A stretch of DNA of 64,000 bases, from positions 13,324,001 to 13,388,000 of the forward strand of contig BSYO01000003.1 in the NCBI GenBank assembly GCA_033239525.1. The letters are read 5' to 3'. This DNA is from Nepenthes gracilis (lineage: Eukaryota; Streptophyta; Magnoliopsida; Caryophyllales; Nepenthaceae). Shown piece by piece: positions 11,707 to 23,156 of this stretch (position 1 is the stretch's first letter; every line of letters begins with the position of its first letter). Below the pieces are notes generated by a model, which worked only from the letters and a program-made list of their open reading frames with translations, was not told the origin of the DNA and ran no database searches. A program made the translations under genes and the position numbers.

Positions 11707-12400
11707 GCTCTTTGACAGAGGCTGGAGTTCTCTTTGGAGTACTTTTTCATACAAATCCGGAGTTTAGAAGCCGAAGCTATTTTTCATCCAAATCCGGAGT
11801 TCGAAAGCTGAAGACGTTTTTCATTCAAATCCGGAGTTCAAAGCCGTAGTTGTTTTTCATCCAAAATCCGGAGTTCGAAAGCTGAAGACGTTTTTCATTC
11901 AAATCCGGAGTTCAAAGCCGTAGTTGTTTTTCATCCAAAATCTGGAGTTCGAAAGCTGAAGACGTTTTTCATTCAAATCCGGAGTTCAAAGCCGTAGTTG
12001 TTTTTCATCCAAAATCCGGAGTTCTTTTTATTTATTATACAAGACGGAGTTCATTCTCCTCAAGGGACAGAGTACTTCTTCCTAATACAAGGCCGGAGTT
12101 CAATTTACATTCGGGCCAGAGTGCTTTTGGGACAGAGTGCCTTTTTACTCAAGCAATGGAGTGCTTTTGGGACGGAGTGCCTTTTTACTCAAGCGATGGA
12201 GTGCTTTTTGGACGGAGTTCGTTTTCCTAACAGGACGGAGGGCATTTCCATTAAAAGGGGCAGAGTTCATTTTAAATTAAGGCCACAGTTCTTTATAAAG
12301 CCGGAGCCCATTTCATATTAAGGCCAGAGTTCTTTCGGAGTACTTTTTCATCAAAAAGGACGGAACTCATTTTACATTGCAGATGGTAGATATTCAATGC
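11707..12400. repeat. GGAGTTC-rich array, A 5' LTR (right part)
   Basis: Continuation of the array after solo LTR D. It contains about three copies of a higher-order block of about 80 bp (GGAGTTCGAAAGCTGAAGACG...) at 11800-12010. Confidence 0.85.
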
Positions 12401-12728
12401 AGAAAGCAGGAACTTAAAAACAGAGTACACATCAACATTCTTAAAACATGAGCTTAAAAGCAGAGCAGAGTACACTTGCAATATATTTAAAGCATGAACT
12501 TAAAACAGCGTCCGAAATAACTTGCAACAAAGCATGAATTTAGAAATAGAGCAGAATACACTCGCAATGAACTTAAAAACGGCGTCCGAGGTACACTTGC
12601 CTGACGGGCTGACTCAATTTTCCTTCCCTTCTTGCCCGACAGTTGGTTTCTCCTTGGCGCCCTCCTTCACTCCTCCCCTTCGCCTTTGCGTTTTGCCTTT
12701 TGCCAAACGCAGCCACCCGACGCTGGGT

Positions 12729-13385
12729 TTATATAGAAGAGGGGTTTGGTGGGGTAAGTGGGATAGGTGACTTACTTTGGTACTTGTTTTCAGATGGTAG
12801 GTGGACTAACTAGATTAGTTTACCCACTCCATTTGGTCGCCGCCTAGTTAGATTCTAACTAAATCCCACAGTTTATTCTTTGTTTATCCGGTCAACTCTT
12901 TGGTCAATATTTCTGATCAGTGCCGGTCTCAATTATTGTAACCTTTCAAGAAATCCGGTCAACTCTCCAATTCCGGTCAAGATATTCGAATCCGATCAAC
13001 TCTTCAAGTCCGATCAACTCTTCAAGTCCGGTCAACTTCTTATCATTCACTTCGTCCATCACTTTCTCATCAACTTCGGATTTATTTTCCTTCATCGACT
13101 CCGGTTTTCTTCTCCGCAAATTCTACTCCGATCTTCAAGGACACTTCGGCCTTATTTCAACAATGCAGGCTTCAAAGCCACTTCGGCCTCCTCATGCTTT
13201 CCGGTCAACACGCGTTGACCGGATTATGCCTACCTTCATACTTTTCCGGTCAACATGCGTTGACCGGTTTTTTCCTTCTCCTCAACACGCCTTGACCGAA
13301 GTATCTTCGAATCCGGTCAACTTTTACTAAGTCTGGTCAACTTCTTTTCATCCTTTTCCCCACTTTTCGGTCAACATGAATTGAC
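12729..13385 (-). promoter_or_regulatory. U3 promoter of A 5' LTR: TATA box and W-box array
   Basis: TATA box (sense CTATATAAAC) at about 12729-12738. W-box hexamers TTGACC recur across 12890-13385, including a head-to-head pair near 13202-13221. This copy drives the element, since A is on the minus strand. Confidence 0.65.
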
Positions 13386-13476
13386 CGGGCAACCCTCAAT
13401 TTTCCTGGATCCCTTGATCACTTTGGCTCGAGAATCGAGATTTTCTATGTTTTAGAATCTGGGTCGTCACAATAAG

Positions 13477-14426
13477 ACCCCACAGCTGATCCGGTACTCA
13501 CTCCCGCTCGACTGGTGGTTCTCTTTGTGTAAAATCTCTCTGTCTTCGCCTCCTGTTCATAAATCACTGCTCAGTCTAGGATCTCAGCGTATGTTTGAAG
13601 CTTTAAAACAGACAACTTTCTAATGTCATCCCGTAGCCCTTGCAGGAACTTCTTTGATTTTCTCTGCTCATCCTCTACGTAGAAAGGCGCAAAACGGGAC
13701 AGCTCAGTAAGCTTGGCATCATACTCCTTGACCGTCATGTTCCCTTGTCTCAATCTCATAAATTCTTGCTCCTTCTGATCTTAGAGACTGGATGGGAAAT
13801 ATTTCTTCAAAAATGCATCTTCAAACATTTCCCAAGTAATGACTTCATTAGGCACTCCCATCGCCATTTTCTGCACATCCCACCAATTATCAGCTTCACC
13901 TTCCAGCTTGTATGCCGCAAAGGTGACTTTTTCTCTATCGGTACAGTTAAGCATAGCGAATATTTTCTTCATTCTTAGAGACTGGATGGGAAATATTTCT
14001 TCAAAAATGCATCTTCAAATATTTCCCAGGTAATGACTTCATTAGGCACTCCCATCGCCATTTTCTGCACATCCCACCAATTATCAGCTTCACCTTCCAG
14101 CTTGTATGCCGCAAAGGTGACTTTTTCTCTATCGGTACAGTTAAGCATAGTGAATATTTTCTTCATTCTTTTCAACCACACGTCGGCTTCATCCGGATCA
14201 GGCTTTCCTAGGAAGCCCGGTGCTTGTTCAGCTGTGAATCTATCATATGTTGTGTACCAGGAAGTGTCGGAGTCGGCCCGGGTGCAGGATTCGGGGCCAT
14301 GTGCTTTTCCTCGACAGATTCTACTACGTTGGTCATCCTTTCCAGTAGATCAATGTAAGCAGCTTCTCTATCATAAGGCGTGCTAATGCTACCGTGGCCA
14401 TTCTTTCCACCTCTTCTACTTGCCAT
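13477..14426 (-). pseudogene. Broken gag of element B
   Basis: The ATG is at 14426 (N-terminus MASRRGGKNGHGSISTP). Capsid segments follow: a GEADNWWDVQKMAMGVP block, present twice, and a segment at 13571-13759 (YDAKLTELSRFAPF, FLQGLRDDIRK). These are the Ty3-type capsid core regions that A's mini-Gag lacks. The frame is lost near 14250 and again by a 194-bp duplication (13781-14168), which is not a multiple of three. Downstream, element A splits it from the zinc knuckle. It cannot make a full Gag. Confidence 0.85.
13781..14168 (-). repeat. 194-bp tandem duplication within gag of element B
   Basis: Units 13781-13974 and 13975-14168 differ at only a few positions (for example AAACATTTCCCAAG versus AAATATTTCCCAGG). 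Each encodes the same capsid segment. The length of 194 is 64 codons plus two bases, so the duplication shifts the frame. Confidence 0.95.
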
Positions 14427-14647
14427 CCTATAATCAAGGAAAACACAAGGATATAAGGACAAGGATCCAATGGAATAAGAAGGAAATATTCAACAACTTT
14501 AAGGAATTTCTACCCAAGCTAAAGAATCAATCTCTTAAGGGTCCTAACTGTCTTAACTTCCTCTATTTATTCCTACAGAAATTCTATTTAGAGTTTCAAT
14601 CCTATGCTTCCGCTTTTCGATCAATTAATTCCTAAGGCATCTCAATT

Positions 14648-14658
14648 CTCTGATACCA
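14648..14658 (-). other. Primer-binding site of element B
   Basis: The minus strand reads TGGTATCAGAG adjacent to the 5' LTR end at 14661, the initiator tRNA-Met type. Confidence 0.88.
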
Positions 14659-15534
14659 AATGTGACGGAACAAATTTTTTTTCCTCAAAAGCTTCCGTCA
14701 GGATAGAAACGTAATTAACGAGACTTTCCAAAACAATTCTCCCTATAACATACAAACACAGGATCACATATGCGATCCATGGCACAAATCTATGAAAACA
14801 TTAACTACACTAACTGTTCAATAACGAGATGTCGTCTAGGACCTATACAGTAAATCCAGAGTTTAGAGCGGAAGTAAACTAATAACCTGCAGAAGCATAG
14901 CTTTTCCTTTTTACAATCATACATATCATATACTTTTGTACAAAAATTCACATGTTCTAGAACATCCATAAATATAAAGTCAGTATACAAAAATCACAAT
15001 TCCAGCTAAGTCTTCGCATCAACAAGCTCTTTAAAAACAGCTCCAATGCTCTAAGGTTCCCAAAAGCCTTCAAACAACACCTTCCTGTCTACTCTTTCTC
15101 ATCAGGAAGTAACTCTACTGTCTCATCTGAAGGGGGAAAAATAATAAAACAGTGAGCTGAGGCCCAGCAAGGTACATGCACATGAGCAGTAAAACGGTGA
15201 TGTAGAACGGTCATGTAACTATGTATAAATAGAACGGTTAATCAGAAATAAATCCCAAAAATAGAGAAAACATACTTTGACAGTGTTATACTTCAGATTC
15301 AGAAATCAATAGTCGGTTAACAGAAATCAGTAATCGATAATTAACAAACAGAAAATGGTAAGCAGTAATCGATGCACAGTATTCGGTAAACTATAAGCAG
15401 TCATCGATACTCCATAACTTAACATAGCGGTAATCGGTACTTCATATTCTGTAATCGGTACGGCAACATAACATATCGGTAAAACAGTAAACGGTGCTTT
15501 GTAACGTATCGGTATAGACCCTGCCAGTATACCC

Positions 15535-15745
15535 TACTAGCGAGGGGACGAATAATCGATGATAGATTGTGTTCACTCCACACAATCCAAGGCTTGTAAC
15601 TGTAATATGGGTATCCCATCTCACAGGATCGGTACGGTATGCCACCCAAAGGTAGGCCAGTAATGCTAATTCCTCCTGATCGTAATGCCCCGAGGGCAGG
15701 GCGGACCACAAATAACTCCATGGCAAGAGTTATCCTCGATTACCA
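15535..15745 (-). other. Conserved LTR hairpin module (element B copy)
   Basis: On the sense strand a series of short inverted repeats: an ATAACTC/GAGTTAT-like arm pair around the CCATGG, CGCCC/GGGCG, a CTACCTTTGGGTGG hairpin, and GATTGTG...CACAATC with perfect 7-bp arms. Related modules lie at 1581-2060, 7240-7725, 17895-18160, 20310-20565, 26525-26775, 33660-33905, 37290-37550, 47455-47715, 54475-54735, 59925-60195 and 61190-61445. Conservation across such different LTRs suggests an RNA-level role (inferred). Confidence 0.6.
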
Positions 15746-16538
15746 CCAAAAAGTTCTAAGCCAAGTCGGAGAACTTATCCGAACTGTAGTCAGTCCCGAG
15801 TCCTAAAATAACTATAATAGAAACCATCACTTTATCGAAAATCCCTTTTTCAAAATCAAACTTTCACAATATTCTTTCAGCTAACTTTTAAGTATACATG
15901 AAAATTTCCTCGGTACAGGTCGGTACATATTTTTGGAAACAAATTATACTCGAAGCTTCATTTTGATGTCAATTAACTTTCTTATAACAGAAGCTACGGT
16001 TAAAACTCATCAAAACCTCTTCATTTTCGTACATAGGGCTTCGCCAAAACCTTCAGACTCAAATCGATCTCTTACATGTACATATTTCATGAAACTAATG
16101 TCATAGATGCCATGCATATACATTAAATCATGCAATTTACTCAAACTACACCACATTTTCGAGCTAGGGTTTTATCACATACTTTTCAAGACAAATTGAA
16201 CACTATTTTCATGTTTATTCACGAAATCGAAGCCAAAACTTGCAATAAACATAGAAAAACATAAAATCTAACCGATTAATCGAAGGAAACATGCTTCGTG
16301 TACTTTAAACATGCATTAACATCATTTTCGCAACATTTTCATCAACTTTAAAGCAAGAGAATCAGTAAAAACGAAAAATAATGTCCGAGGTACACTTGCC
16401 TTGACCCGATCTACCGTTATTTTACCGGGTGTGGGTTGGAACTAGAGAGTTTCCCTTCTCCTCTTCTCTTCTTCCTCTTTTTCCTCTCCTTCGTGCGTGC
16501 TCTGTTCTTTCTCTCTCTCTCTTTCCTTTTCTCCACCC

Positions 16539-16740
16539 TTTTATAACATAAACAAAGCAAAAATGCGGGCAAAAAGTTGGGGCCGCGCTCGAGCACGCAT
16601 CGAGCGCTCAGTGAGTGGGCTGTGTTCTTGCTTTTCACGCTCGAGTACTATTGAGCGCTCAGTGAGGGGGTGACATTCTGTTTTTTTGCGCTCGAGCGGC
16701 GAGCGGGCTACATTCAGTTTTTTGCGCTCGAGGGCATTTT
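16539..16740 (-). promoter_or_regulatory. U3 of element B: TATA box and CTCGAGCG repeats
   Basis: TATA-like TTATAAAAGG at about 16539-16546, with several copies of GCTCGAG/GAGCGCTC between 16575 and 16740. This GC-rich U3 recurs in C, D, D2, E1, F, G and H and contrasts with the W-box U3 of A and I. Confidence 0.55.
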
Positions 16741-17224
16741 CCCCACTTTTGCTTTCATCAAACGCTTGTTCATTACATGCTTAGCCTCTTAATGATGTTA
16801 ATCATCTTAATTACATCTAGTTATCATGTTTTCGGTTCCAGTCCTCACAACAGCCAAGTGGCGCCTACCGTGAGCCCGAGGTGCGGCAGCGAGCGGAAAC
16901 ATCTAGTGGCTACCCACTTGTCGTGTGCCAGGCGCGCTCAAGCGAGCCCCGGGCAGAAACCCCACACTCTCCGCGTGCCCACTGGGTGCTCGAGGCGAGC
17001 GGTGGTAGAATGTAGTGCGCTCGCTGTGCGCTCAACAGGCACTCGAACGCAGCCCCGACTTTTGCCCGCGTTCTGACTTCATTTTGTTTATAAAATGAAG
17101 GGGAAAAGGAAAGTGGGAGAGAGAGAGAGCGGACCAAGAATGAAGAAGAGGAAGAAGAGATGAGGAGAAAGGGGAAATCACTCATTCCAATCCACTCCGG
17201 GTAAAAATAACAGTAGATCGGGCT

Positions 17225-18514
17225 AAGGCAAGTGTACTTTAGATGTTATTTTTCATTTTTTTCGTTTCCTTTTACTTTAAAGTTGATGAAAATGCTCTAA
17301 AATGTTATTGTTACATGTTTAAAGTAAACATAGCATGTTTCCGTCGATTGTTCAGTTAGATTTTGTGTTTACCCATGTTTATTGCAAGTTTTGCCTTCGA
17401 TTTCATGAATGAGCATGTAATTAGTGTTCAATTTTGTTCTGGATACTTGCAATGATACCCTAACTCGAAAATATTGGGGATTTTTAGTTAAATTGCATGA
17501 TTTAGTATATGTGTATGGATTTATGGCATTAATTTCATGAATAAGCATATGTTTAGTATTCGTTTTGAGTCCCAAAGTTTTGGCGAAGCCCTAGGTATGA
17601 AAATTAAGGGGTTTTAATGATTTATAACCGTAGCTCCTGTTATATAAAAGCTAATTGGCTCTGAAATGAAGCTTCTGGTGTAATTTGTTTTTAAAAATTT
17701 TATACAGACTTATACCGATAAATTTCCATGCACTTCTGAAGTAAAACTAAAGGATTTTTAGACCATTACTGTATGTTCTGAACGTTCTGAAGTTAATTGA
17801 AAGGAAATTGTGAAACTTTAATTATGAAAGAAGGTTTTCAGTAAAGATGCTATTTCTGATACTGTTATTTAGGATCCAGGACTGATTATAGTCAGGTTAG
17901 GTTCTCCGGCATGCCTTGGAACTTTACGGTGGTGATCGAGGATAACTCTGTCCATGGAGTTATATGTGGTCCGCTCTTCCTCTAGGCGTTACGATCAGGG
18001 AAAAAGTTTTGTTCTAGCCTACCTTCAGGAGGCACACCTGTACTGTTCCCGTGAGACGGGATCTTCTATTTCTATTTATAGCATTGGATTGTGAGGAGAT
18101 ATACACAATCTATCTTCGATCATTCGTCCCTCAGCTAGTAGGTTATACTGGCAGGGTATGTTACCGTTCTGTTATGTCACCATTCTGTTCTGTCATTACT
18201 TTGTTCTGTACCACCATTACTGTACTGATTTATGTTCTATAGTGATCACCGTTTTGTTCTGATATAAAAGAGAAATTTTTCGATTCTGCTTTCTGAAATG
18301 TACTAATTACTGATTACCGATTACGAATTTTTGATTTCTAAATTTTGAGTTTTATATCGCCGAATTATGCTTTTTCTGTTTTTGAGGTTATATTCTTTTT
18401 AACCGTTCTGTTTCTGCATAGTTTCGTGGCTTTTCTGTATCACTGCTTTACTGCATATCTGCATGTACCTTACTGGACCTCGGCTCACTGTTTTATTATT
18501 TTTTTCCCCTCTAG
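17225..18514 (+). other. Putative GC-AG intron inside LTR E1
   Basis: Donor AAG|GCAAGTGT with GC at 17228, a branch-like CTCAC with its A at 18487, a T-rich tract, and the acceptor AG at 18513-18514 followed by ATGAG. The span is about 1.29 kb and begins 139 bp after the TATA box. Equivalent pairs occur in B (16399 to 15127), C (34680 to 33324), G (46834 to 48059), D (11312 to 9422) and D2 (41440 to 39611). Splicing is inferred from sequence only. Confidence 0.45.
17895..18160 (+). other. Conserved LTR hairpin module (E1 copy)
   Basis: In order: ATAACTC-TGTCCATG-GAGTTAT (perfect 7-bp arms), a degraded CGCTC...AGGCG, CTACC-TTCA-GGAGGC, CCCGT-GAG-ACGGG, and GATTGTG...CACAATC with a 10-base loop unlike that of B. 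The four intact stems pair perfectly or nearly so. Confidence 0.6.
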
Positions 18515-19092
18515 ATGAGATTATAGAGTTAGTGTCCAATGAGAAAGAGTGACCAAAAGTAATTCCTAAAGACTTATGAAGACCTGAAGCATTTTGGAAC
18601 TATTTTGGGAGAACCAGTTGGATGTAAAGACTTGACTGGACATGTGATTTTGTATATAGATTTTGTATCTATGGATGCTCATGCACATGTTGATTTTGTA
18701 TAGAAATACATGTGATGCATGTGATGGTAAAAAGGAAAACCATGCTTCTGTAGGTTAATAGTTTAGCTTCTACTCTAAACTTTTGGATATTCTGTACAGG
18801 TCCTAGACGGCATCTCGTTTATGAACTGCTAGTATAGTTGATGGTTTTTTTTATTAATGCCTTGGATGGAATCTGTGATCTTGTGTATGCATGTTGTAGG
18901 AAGAACTGTGGTATAATTGATACCTGTGTGCTTGTAATGGTTGATCATGCAGGTTGTATTTTTAGATTTTTATCAAGTTACAAAGGAGACTCTGCCGAAA
19001 TTTTTGTAAAAGTCTTGCATTATATTTTAGTCTGTTAATCCTATTTCTGTCTTGATGGAAGTTTCTTAAGAAAAAAAATCCATTCTGTCACA

Positions 19093-22000
19093 CCTGTACT
19101 GATCCCATGAGAAGGGATCTCTTGTTTATGTTTCTGGCCTTTGATTTTGTAGAGTGAACACAATCAATCCGCCATTATTCGCCCCCTCTTCTAGTGAGGT
19201 TTACTGGTAGGGTCCTATATTCATAGAAAGGGGAATTTCTATAGCAATAGAATCAAGATCGATATCCGCTTTCTGGATTCCGTTTTACCGGTTTATTATA
19301 AACGAAGCTTGGCTATGTTTATTCAGATTTCCAAAGGTTGATTGTTTCATTTCCAACAGTTCTATAATCTTCTGCATTATGTTTCTTCTAGGCACGGAAT
19401 AAATTTTTTTTTCCATAGAAACTTCCGTCAAGACAGAAACAGGATTTTTGTACCAAAGTATAAGGTATGACTTATGCAAAAATTTCTGTAGTCTCCTTTG
19501 TAACTGGATGAAACCCTAAAAATACAACCTGTATAGAACCTGTATAACTAACCAGTACAAGCATACAACTATCAATTTATACCATAATTCTTCCTACAAC
19601 ACGTGTGCACAGTATCATAGATGCCATCCATGGCATTAATCTATCAAACCATCTACTACACTAACAGTTCATAAATGAGATGCTATCTAGGACCTATATA
19701 GAATATCCAGAAGTATAGAGCGGAAGCAGAACTATTAACCTGCAGAAGCATAGTTTTCCTTTTTACCATCACATACATCACATGCATTTCTATACAAAAT
19801 CCACGTATACTTGAATATCCATAGTTATGGAATCCATATACAAAATTACATATCCAGACAAGTCTTTACATCCAACTGATTCTCCCAAAATAGCTCCAAA
19901 ATGCTTCAGATCCTCAAAATCCTTTAGAAGATGCTTTTAGTCACTCTTTCTCGTCAGGCACTAGCTCTACAGTCCCATCTGGAGGGAAAAAAATAATAAA
20001 ACAATGAGTTGGGGCCTGACAAAGTATATGCAGATATGAAGTAAAGCAGTTATTCAGAACAGTCTTGAAACTGTGCAGAAACAAAACGGTTAAATGGAAT
20101 GTAACCTAGAAAATAGAGAAAGCATAATTTGACGATATTAAACTCAGAAATTAGAAATCAGTAATCAGTCTAATTCAGAGAGCAGAATCAGAAAACAAAG
20201 TAAGAAACTTCTCTTTTATATCAGAGCAGAATAGTGATTTGCACAGAATAGTAATCGATACAGTAACAGCTGTATAGAAAAGAGCAATAATAGAACAGAG
20301 CGGTAACGCACCCTGTCAGTATATCGTACTAGCTGAGGGGGCAAATGATCGAGAATAGATTGTGTACATCTTACAATCCAAGGCTAAAAATAGTAACAGA
20401 AGATCCTATCTCAGGAGATCGGTATGGGTGTTCCTCCTGAAGGCAGGCCAGAAACAAAACTTTCCTCCTGACCATAACGCCCCAAGAAAGGACGGATCAC
20501 ATATAACTCCATGGATAGAGTTATCCTCGATCACCATCGTAAAGTTCTAAGGCATGCTGGAGAACCTAATCTGACTGTAATCAGTCCTGGGTCCTAAATA
20601 ACAGTATCAGAAATAGCGTCTTTATTAAAAACTTTCTTTCATAATCAAAGTTTCACAATTTCCTTTCAGTTAACTTCAGAACATTCAGAACATACAGTAA
20701 CGGTCCAAAAACCCTTCAGTTTTACTTCGGAAGTGCATCGAAACTTATCGGTATAAGTCTGTGTAAAATTTTAAAAAAACAAATTATACCAGGAGCTTCA
20801 CTTCAGTGCCAATTAACTTTTATATTACAGGAGCTACAGTTAAAAATTATTAAAACCCCTTTATTTTCGTACCTAGAGTTTTGCCAAAACTTCCGAACGC
20901 AAATCAATCTCTAAACATGTGTTTATTCATGAAATCAACACCATAAATCCATACACACATACTAAATCACACAATTTAACAAAAAATCCCCCATATTTTC
21001 GAGTTAGGGTTTCATAACATGCTTCTGAAACCAAATCGAACACTAATTACATGCTTATTCAAGAAATCGAAGCCAAATCTTGCAATAAATATGGGTAAAC
21101 ACAAAATCTAACCAAACAATTGAGGGAAATATGCTTTGTTTACTTTAAACGTGCAACAATAATGCTTTAGAGCATTTTCATCAATTTTAAAGTAAGAGAA
21201 AATTGTGAAAACGAAAAACAACGTCGAAGTACACTTTGTCTGAGCACGATCTATCGTTATTTTTACCCGAAGTGGATTGGAACGAGTGATTTCCCCTTTC
21301 TCCTCTTCTCTTCTTCCTCTTCTTCATTCATGCCTCAGCTGCTCTCTCTTTCACCTTTTCCCCCTTCTATTTATAACAAAAACGGAATCAAAACGTGGGC
21401 AAAAATCGGGACCGTGCTTGAGCGCATGGCGAGCGTGCGACAAGCACGCTAAATTCTGCCAGCGGCTGCCTCGAGTGCCCAGCGGGAGCACGGGGTTTCT
21501 GCCAAGGGAGGGATCGAGCGCACCTACTCACGGCGAGCGGCTGGGTACTTGATTTTGCACTCGTTGCTGCGCCTCGAGCGCAGGGTAGGCGCAACTCTGT
21601 TACTTGCTGAACTTGGGCATTTTCCAACTTTTTACTTTCAACCCACATTTTTCAATGCATGATTGGCCTCTTAATGATTATCATTATTTTAATTACTCCT
21701 AATTATCATGTTTTTGGTTCCAGGGCCTCACACTACTATAGTTTCTATAAATCACTACCTTATAGCATTTATGCTTTAACATGCATCTGTAGCCATTTTA
21801 CTGTATTTTGTTTTGCGTAAAAGTTTTATTGCATGCTTGCATATACCTTACTGGGCCTCATCTCACTGTTTACTGTTTTTCCCTCCATATGAGACCATAG
21901 AGCTAATGCAATACGAGAGAGAGTAATTCGAAGTTTAGCTTGAAGATTTTTGTTGGCTGAAGTATTTTGGAGACTTTGAAAGAAACGGTTTAAATGTAAA

Positions 22001-22464
22001 TGCTGGATTTTGTATATGGGTCTTGTGTATATAGATACCACATATGAAGTGCATGTCATGTTTGTGATGAAACAGAAATTATGCTTCTGAAGGTTTACAT
22101 AGTTGCTTCCACTATATGTTTTTCTTGTTTTTGTAGAGGTCCAAGATCGCATCTCTCATACGAGTTCTGATATAGTAGATAGAATAATTTATCTAAAGCC
22201 ATGGATGGCGCTTGAGATCCTGTGAATGCGTGTTGTAGAATATGAATTATGATGTTTGGTTAGTTGTGTGCTTGGATAGGCTATTTTGTTTGGATTTGTA
22301 TTGTACAGGTTATTAAATATACAGGTTGTATATTTGGATTTTCGTCCAATTTTAGACGAAACTTTGCCAAAATTTCTGCATAAATTATTGATGTAAATTT
22401 AGGATTTTCGTTCTGAACCTGTCTGACGGAGGATCCTATGGAAATTAGGACCCATTCCATCACA
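19093..22464 (+). repeat. LTR E2 (plus strand), interrupted by solo LTR H
   Basis: E2 remains are 19093-19389 and 21738-22464; its 5' part lies left of E1, off-window. The first piece resumes mid-module (GATCCCATGAGAAGGGATC, then the CACAATC arm). The second runs through the U5 region to the end CCATCACA at 22464. The next bases, AATCA (22465-22469), resume the F LTR and are the presumed TSD. Confidence 0.78.
19390..21732 (-). mobile_element. Solo LTR H (2343 bp) in LTR E2
   Basis: The left end is degraded (AGGCACGGAA where others have TGTGACGGAA); the right end is GGCCTCACA at 21732. Flanks CTTCT (19385-19389) and CTACT (21733-21737) match at 4 of 5 bases. The E2 sequence reads continuously across it. 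It has the B-type body with a CTCGAGCG-rich U3 (21405-21590) and a hairpin module (20310-20565). The donor motif is lost (CAG|ACAAAG), while the acceptor CTCCAG|ATGGG near 19979 is kept. The divergence suggests an old insertion. Confidence 0.8.
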
Positions 22465-23142
22465 AATCACATAATGCACATTATCTCGTTACAGATCAAC
22501 TTTTACATACCAGAAATTTTATGTTAAAACCGTTAAATCCCTTCATTTTTGTGCTTAAGGTTTCACCAAATAGTCCAAATGATAAATGAACACTAAATAC
22601 ATATATTTACATGAAATCAGAGGTATATATAGCAGTACATACCAGTAAACATGAAATTTGTCTGATTAATAAGGAGAAATAGGCATTATTTATAGTAAAC
22701 ATGTAGAATCATAGATGTAGATCAAAAATATAATATTTGTGATACTAAAAAGCTGTAAAAATAGTAAATAATGTCTGAAGTACATTTACTTGAGCTCGAT
22801 CTACAATTATCCTTACTCTGATTGGGTATGGATGGAAGATTTTTCCCCTTTCTTCCCTTTCCTCTCCTTCCTATTTCTCTCATTCCCTTTGCTCTTGTAC
22901 TTTTGTGCCTCGGTTGGCACTCGAGCAGCCCTCGAGCGCCAACCCCTCATAAAACCCCCGCCCTTGCTCCACCTAGGGGGAGCCTCAAGCGGGCCTATTC
23001 ATAAAATTGCACCGATCCCATTTTCTTCCTATTTGCTCCTTTTTGTTTCGGTATCAAATCTTTCCTTATTCTTAAACCTAATCATGATTATTATCAACTT
23101 AATTACGCCGTATTTATCATTTTTTGGGATCGGGATCTTACA
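22465..23142 (-). repeat. 3' LTR of element F (inner 678 bp)
   Basis: Matches the 5' LTR from about 37733 to 38557, with deletions. It ends GATCTTACA at 23142, followed by the polypurine tract. The outer part lies beyond the nested E2/E1/B stack. Confidence 0.8.
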
Positions 23143-23156
23143 CTCTCCCCCACTTA
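23143..23156 (-). other. Polypurine tract of element F
   Basis: The minus strand reads TAAGTGGGGGAGAG directly against the 3' LTR. Confidence 0.85.

Larger units (their letters stand above)
845..13471 (-). mobile_element. Element A: gag-only non-autonomous LTR retrotransposon with 4-kb LTRs
   Basis: Complete minus-strand element bounded by a perfect 5-bp TSD, ATAAG (840-844 and 13472-13476). Its LTRs are 845-4918 (4074 bp) and 6506-13471 (about 4.15 kb once nested solo LTR D and its TSD are removed). The interior, 4919-6505, is only about 1.6 kb and holds a polypurine tract, one Gag-like ORF and a primer site, with no protease, reverse transcriptase or integrase. The two LTRs agree closely by eye, far better than those of C, so A is among the youngest insertions. 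The ends (TGTGACGG...GTCACA) and the primer and polypurine sites match the chromoviruses B and C, which could supply its missing enzymes. Confidence 0.92.
6506..13471 (-). repeat. 5' LTR of element A, split by solo LTR D
   Basis: Same order as the 3' LTR. U3 with W-boxes is at 12885-13385, the TATA box at 12729-12737, and the donor-like CAG|GCAAGT at 12600. The GGAGTTC array is at 11707-12400 and 7770-8882, the hairpin array at 7330-7615, and the acceptor-like CTACAG|ATG ends at 6852. Solo LTR D (8888-11701) sits inside the GGAGTTC array. Because D lies within the putative leader, it should disturb expression from this copy. Confidence 0.9.
1..16849 (-). mobile_element. Element B: Ty3/gypsy chromovirus, 5' part, interrupted by element A
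   Basis: Minus-strand LTR retrotransposon that runs off the left edge. From its 5' end (right) it shows a 5' LTR (14661-16849), a tRNA-Met-type primer site, gag (13477-14426), then element A, then the zinc knuckle and protease (1-839). The ATAAG duplicated at 840-844 and 13472-13476 shows that A entered B's gag. B's interior closely parallels that of C (25619-35195), so I place it in the same Tekay/Del-like chromovirus group. B itself appears to have landed in LTR E1, because the plus-strand sequence starting at 16850 picks up about 170 bp inside an LTR of that family. The likely TSD is ACAGC (16850-16854); the partner copy lies off-window. Confidence 0.85.
14661..16849 (-). repeat. 5' LTR of element B (2189 bp)
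   Basis: Sense order from 16849: TGTGAGGAC, a CTCGAGCG-rich U3 (16575-16740), the TATA box TTATAAAAGG (about 16539-16546), then the donor-like AAG|GCAAGTGTACC at 16399. The hairpin module (15535-15745) follows. A branch-point and T-rich tract end at CAG|ATGAG (intron end 15127), and a U5 hairpin TGACGGAA/TTCCGTCA is at the terminus. The other LTR is off-window to the left. Confidence 0.88.
16850..19092 (+). repeat. LTR E1 (plus strand), 5' end cut by element B
   Basis: Starts about 170 bp inside the LTR; compared with the reverse complement of H, the first part of U3 is missing and B abuts it. It contains a CTCGAGCG-rich U3, TATA box TATAAAA (17089-17095), donor-like AAG|GCAAGT at 17228, hairpin module (17895-18160), and an acceptor CTCAC...CTAG|ATGAG ending at 18514. 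The LTR end TCTGTCACA is at 19092. The following CCTGT (19093-19097) is the likely TSD, after which LTR E2 resumes. It is either a solo LTR or the 3' LTR of an element off-window. Confidence 0.8.

Noticed and set aside
16850..22464. Treating E1 and E2 as one long plus-strand LTR or element
   Set aside because: The module occurs twice and an LTR end (TCTGTCACA, 19092) precedes mid-module sequence, which fits one LTR inserted in another.
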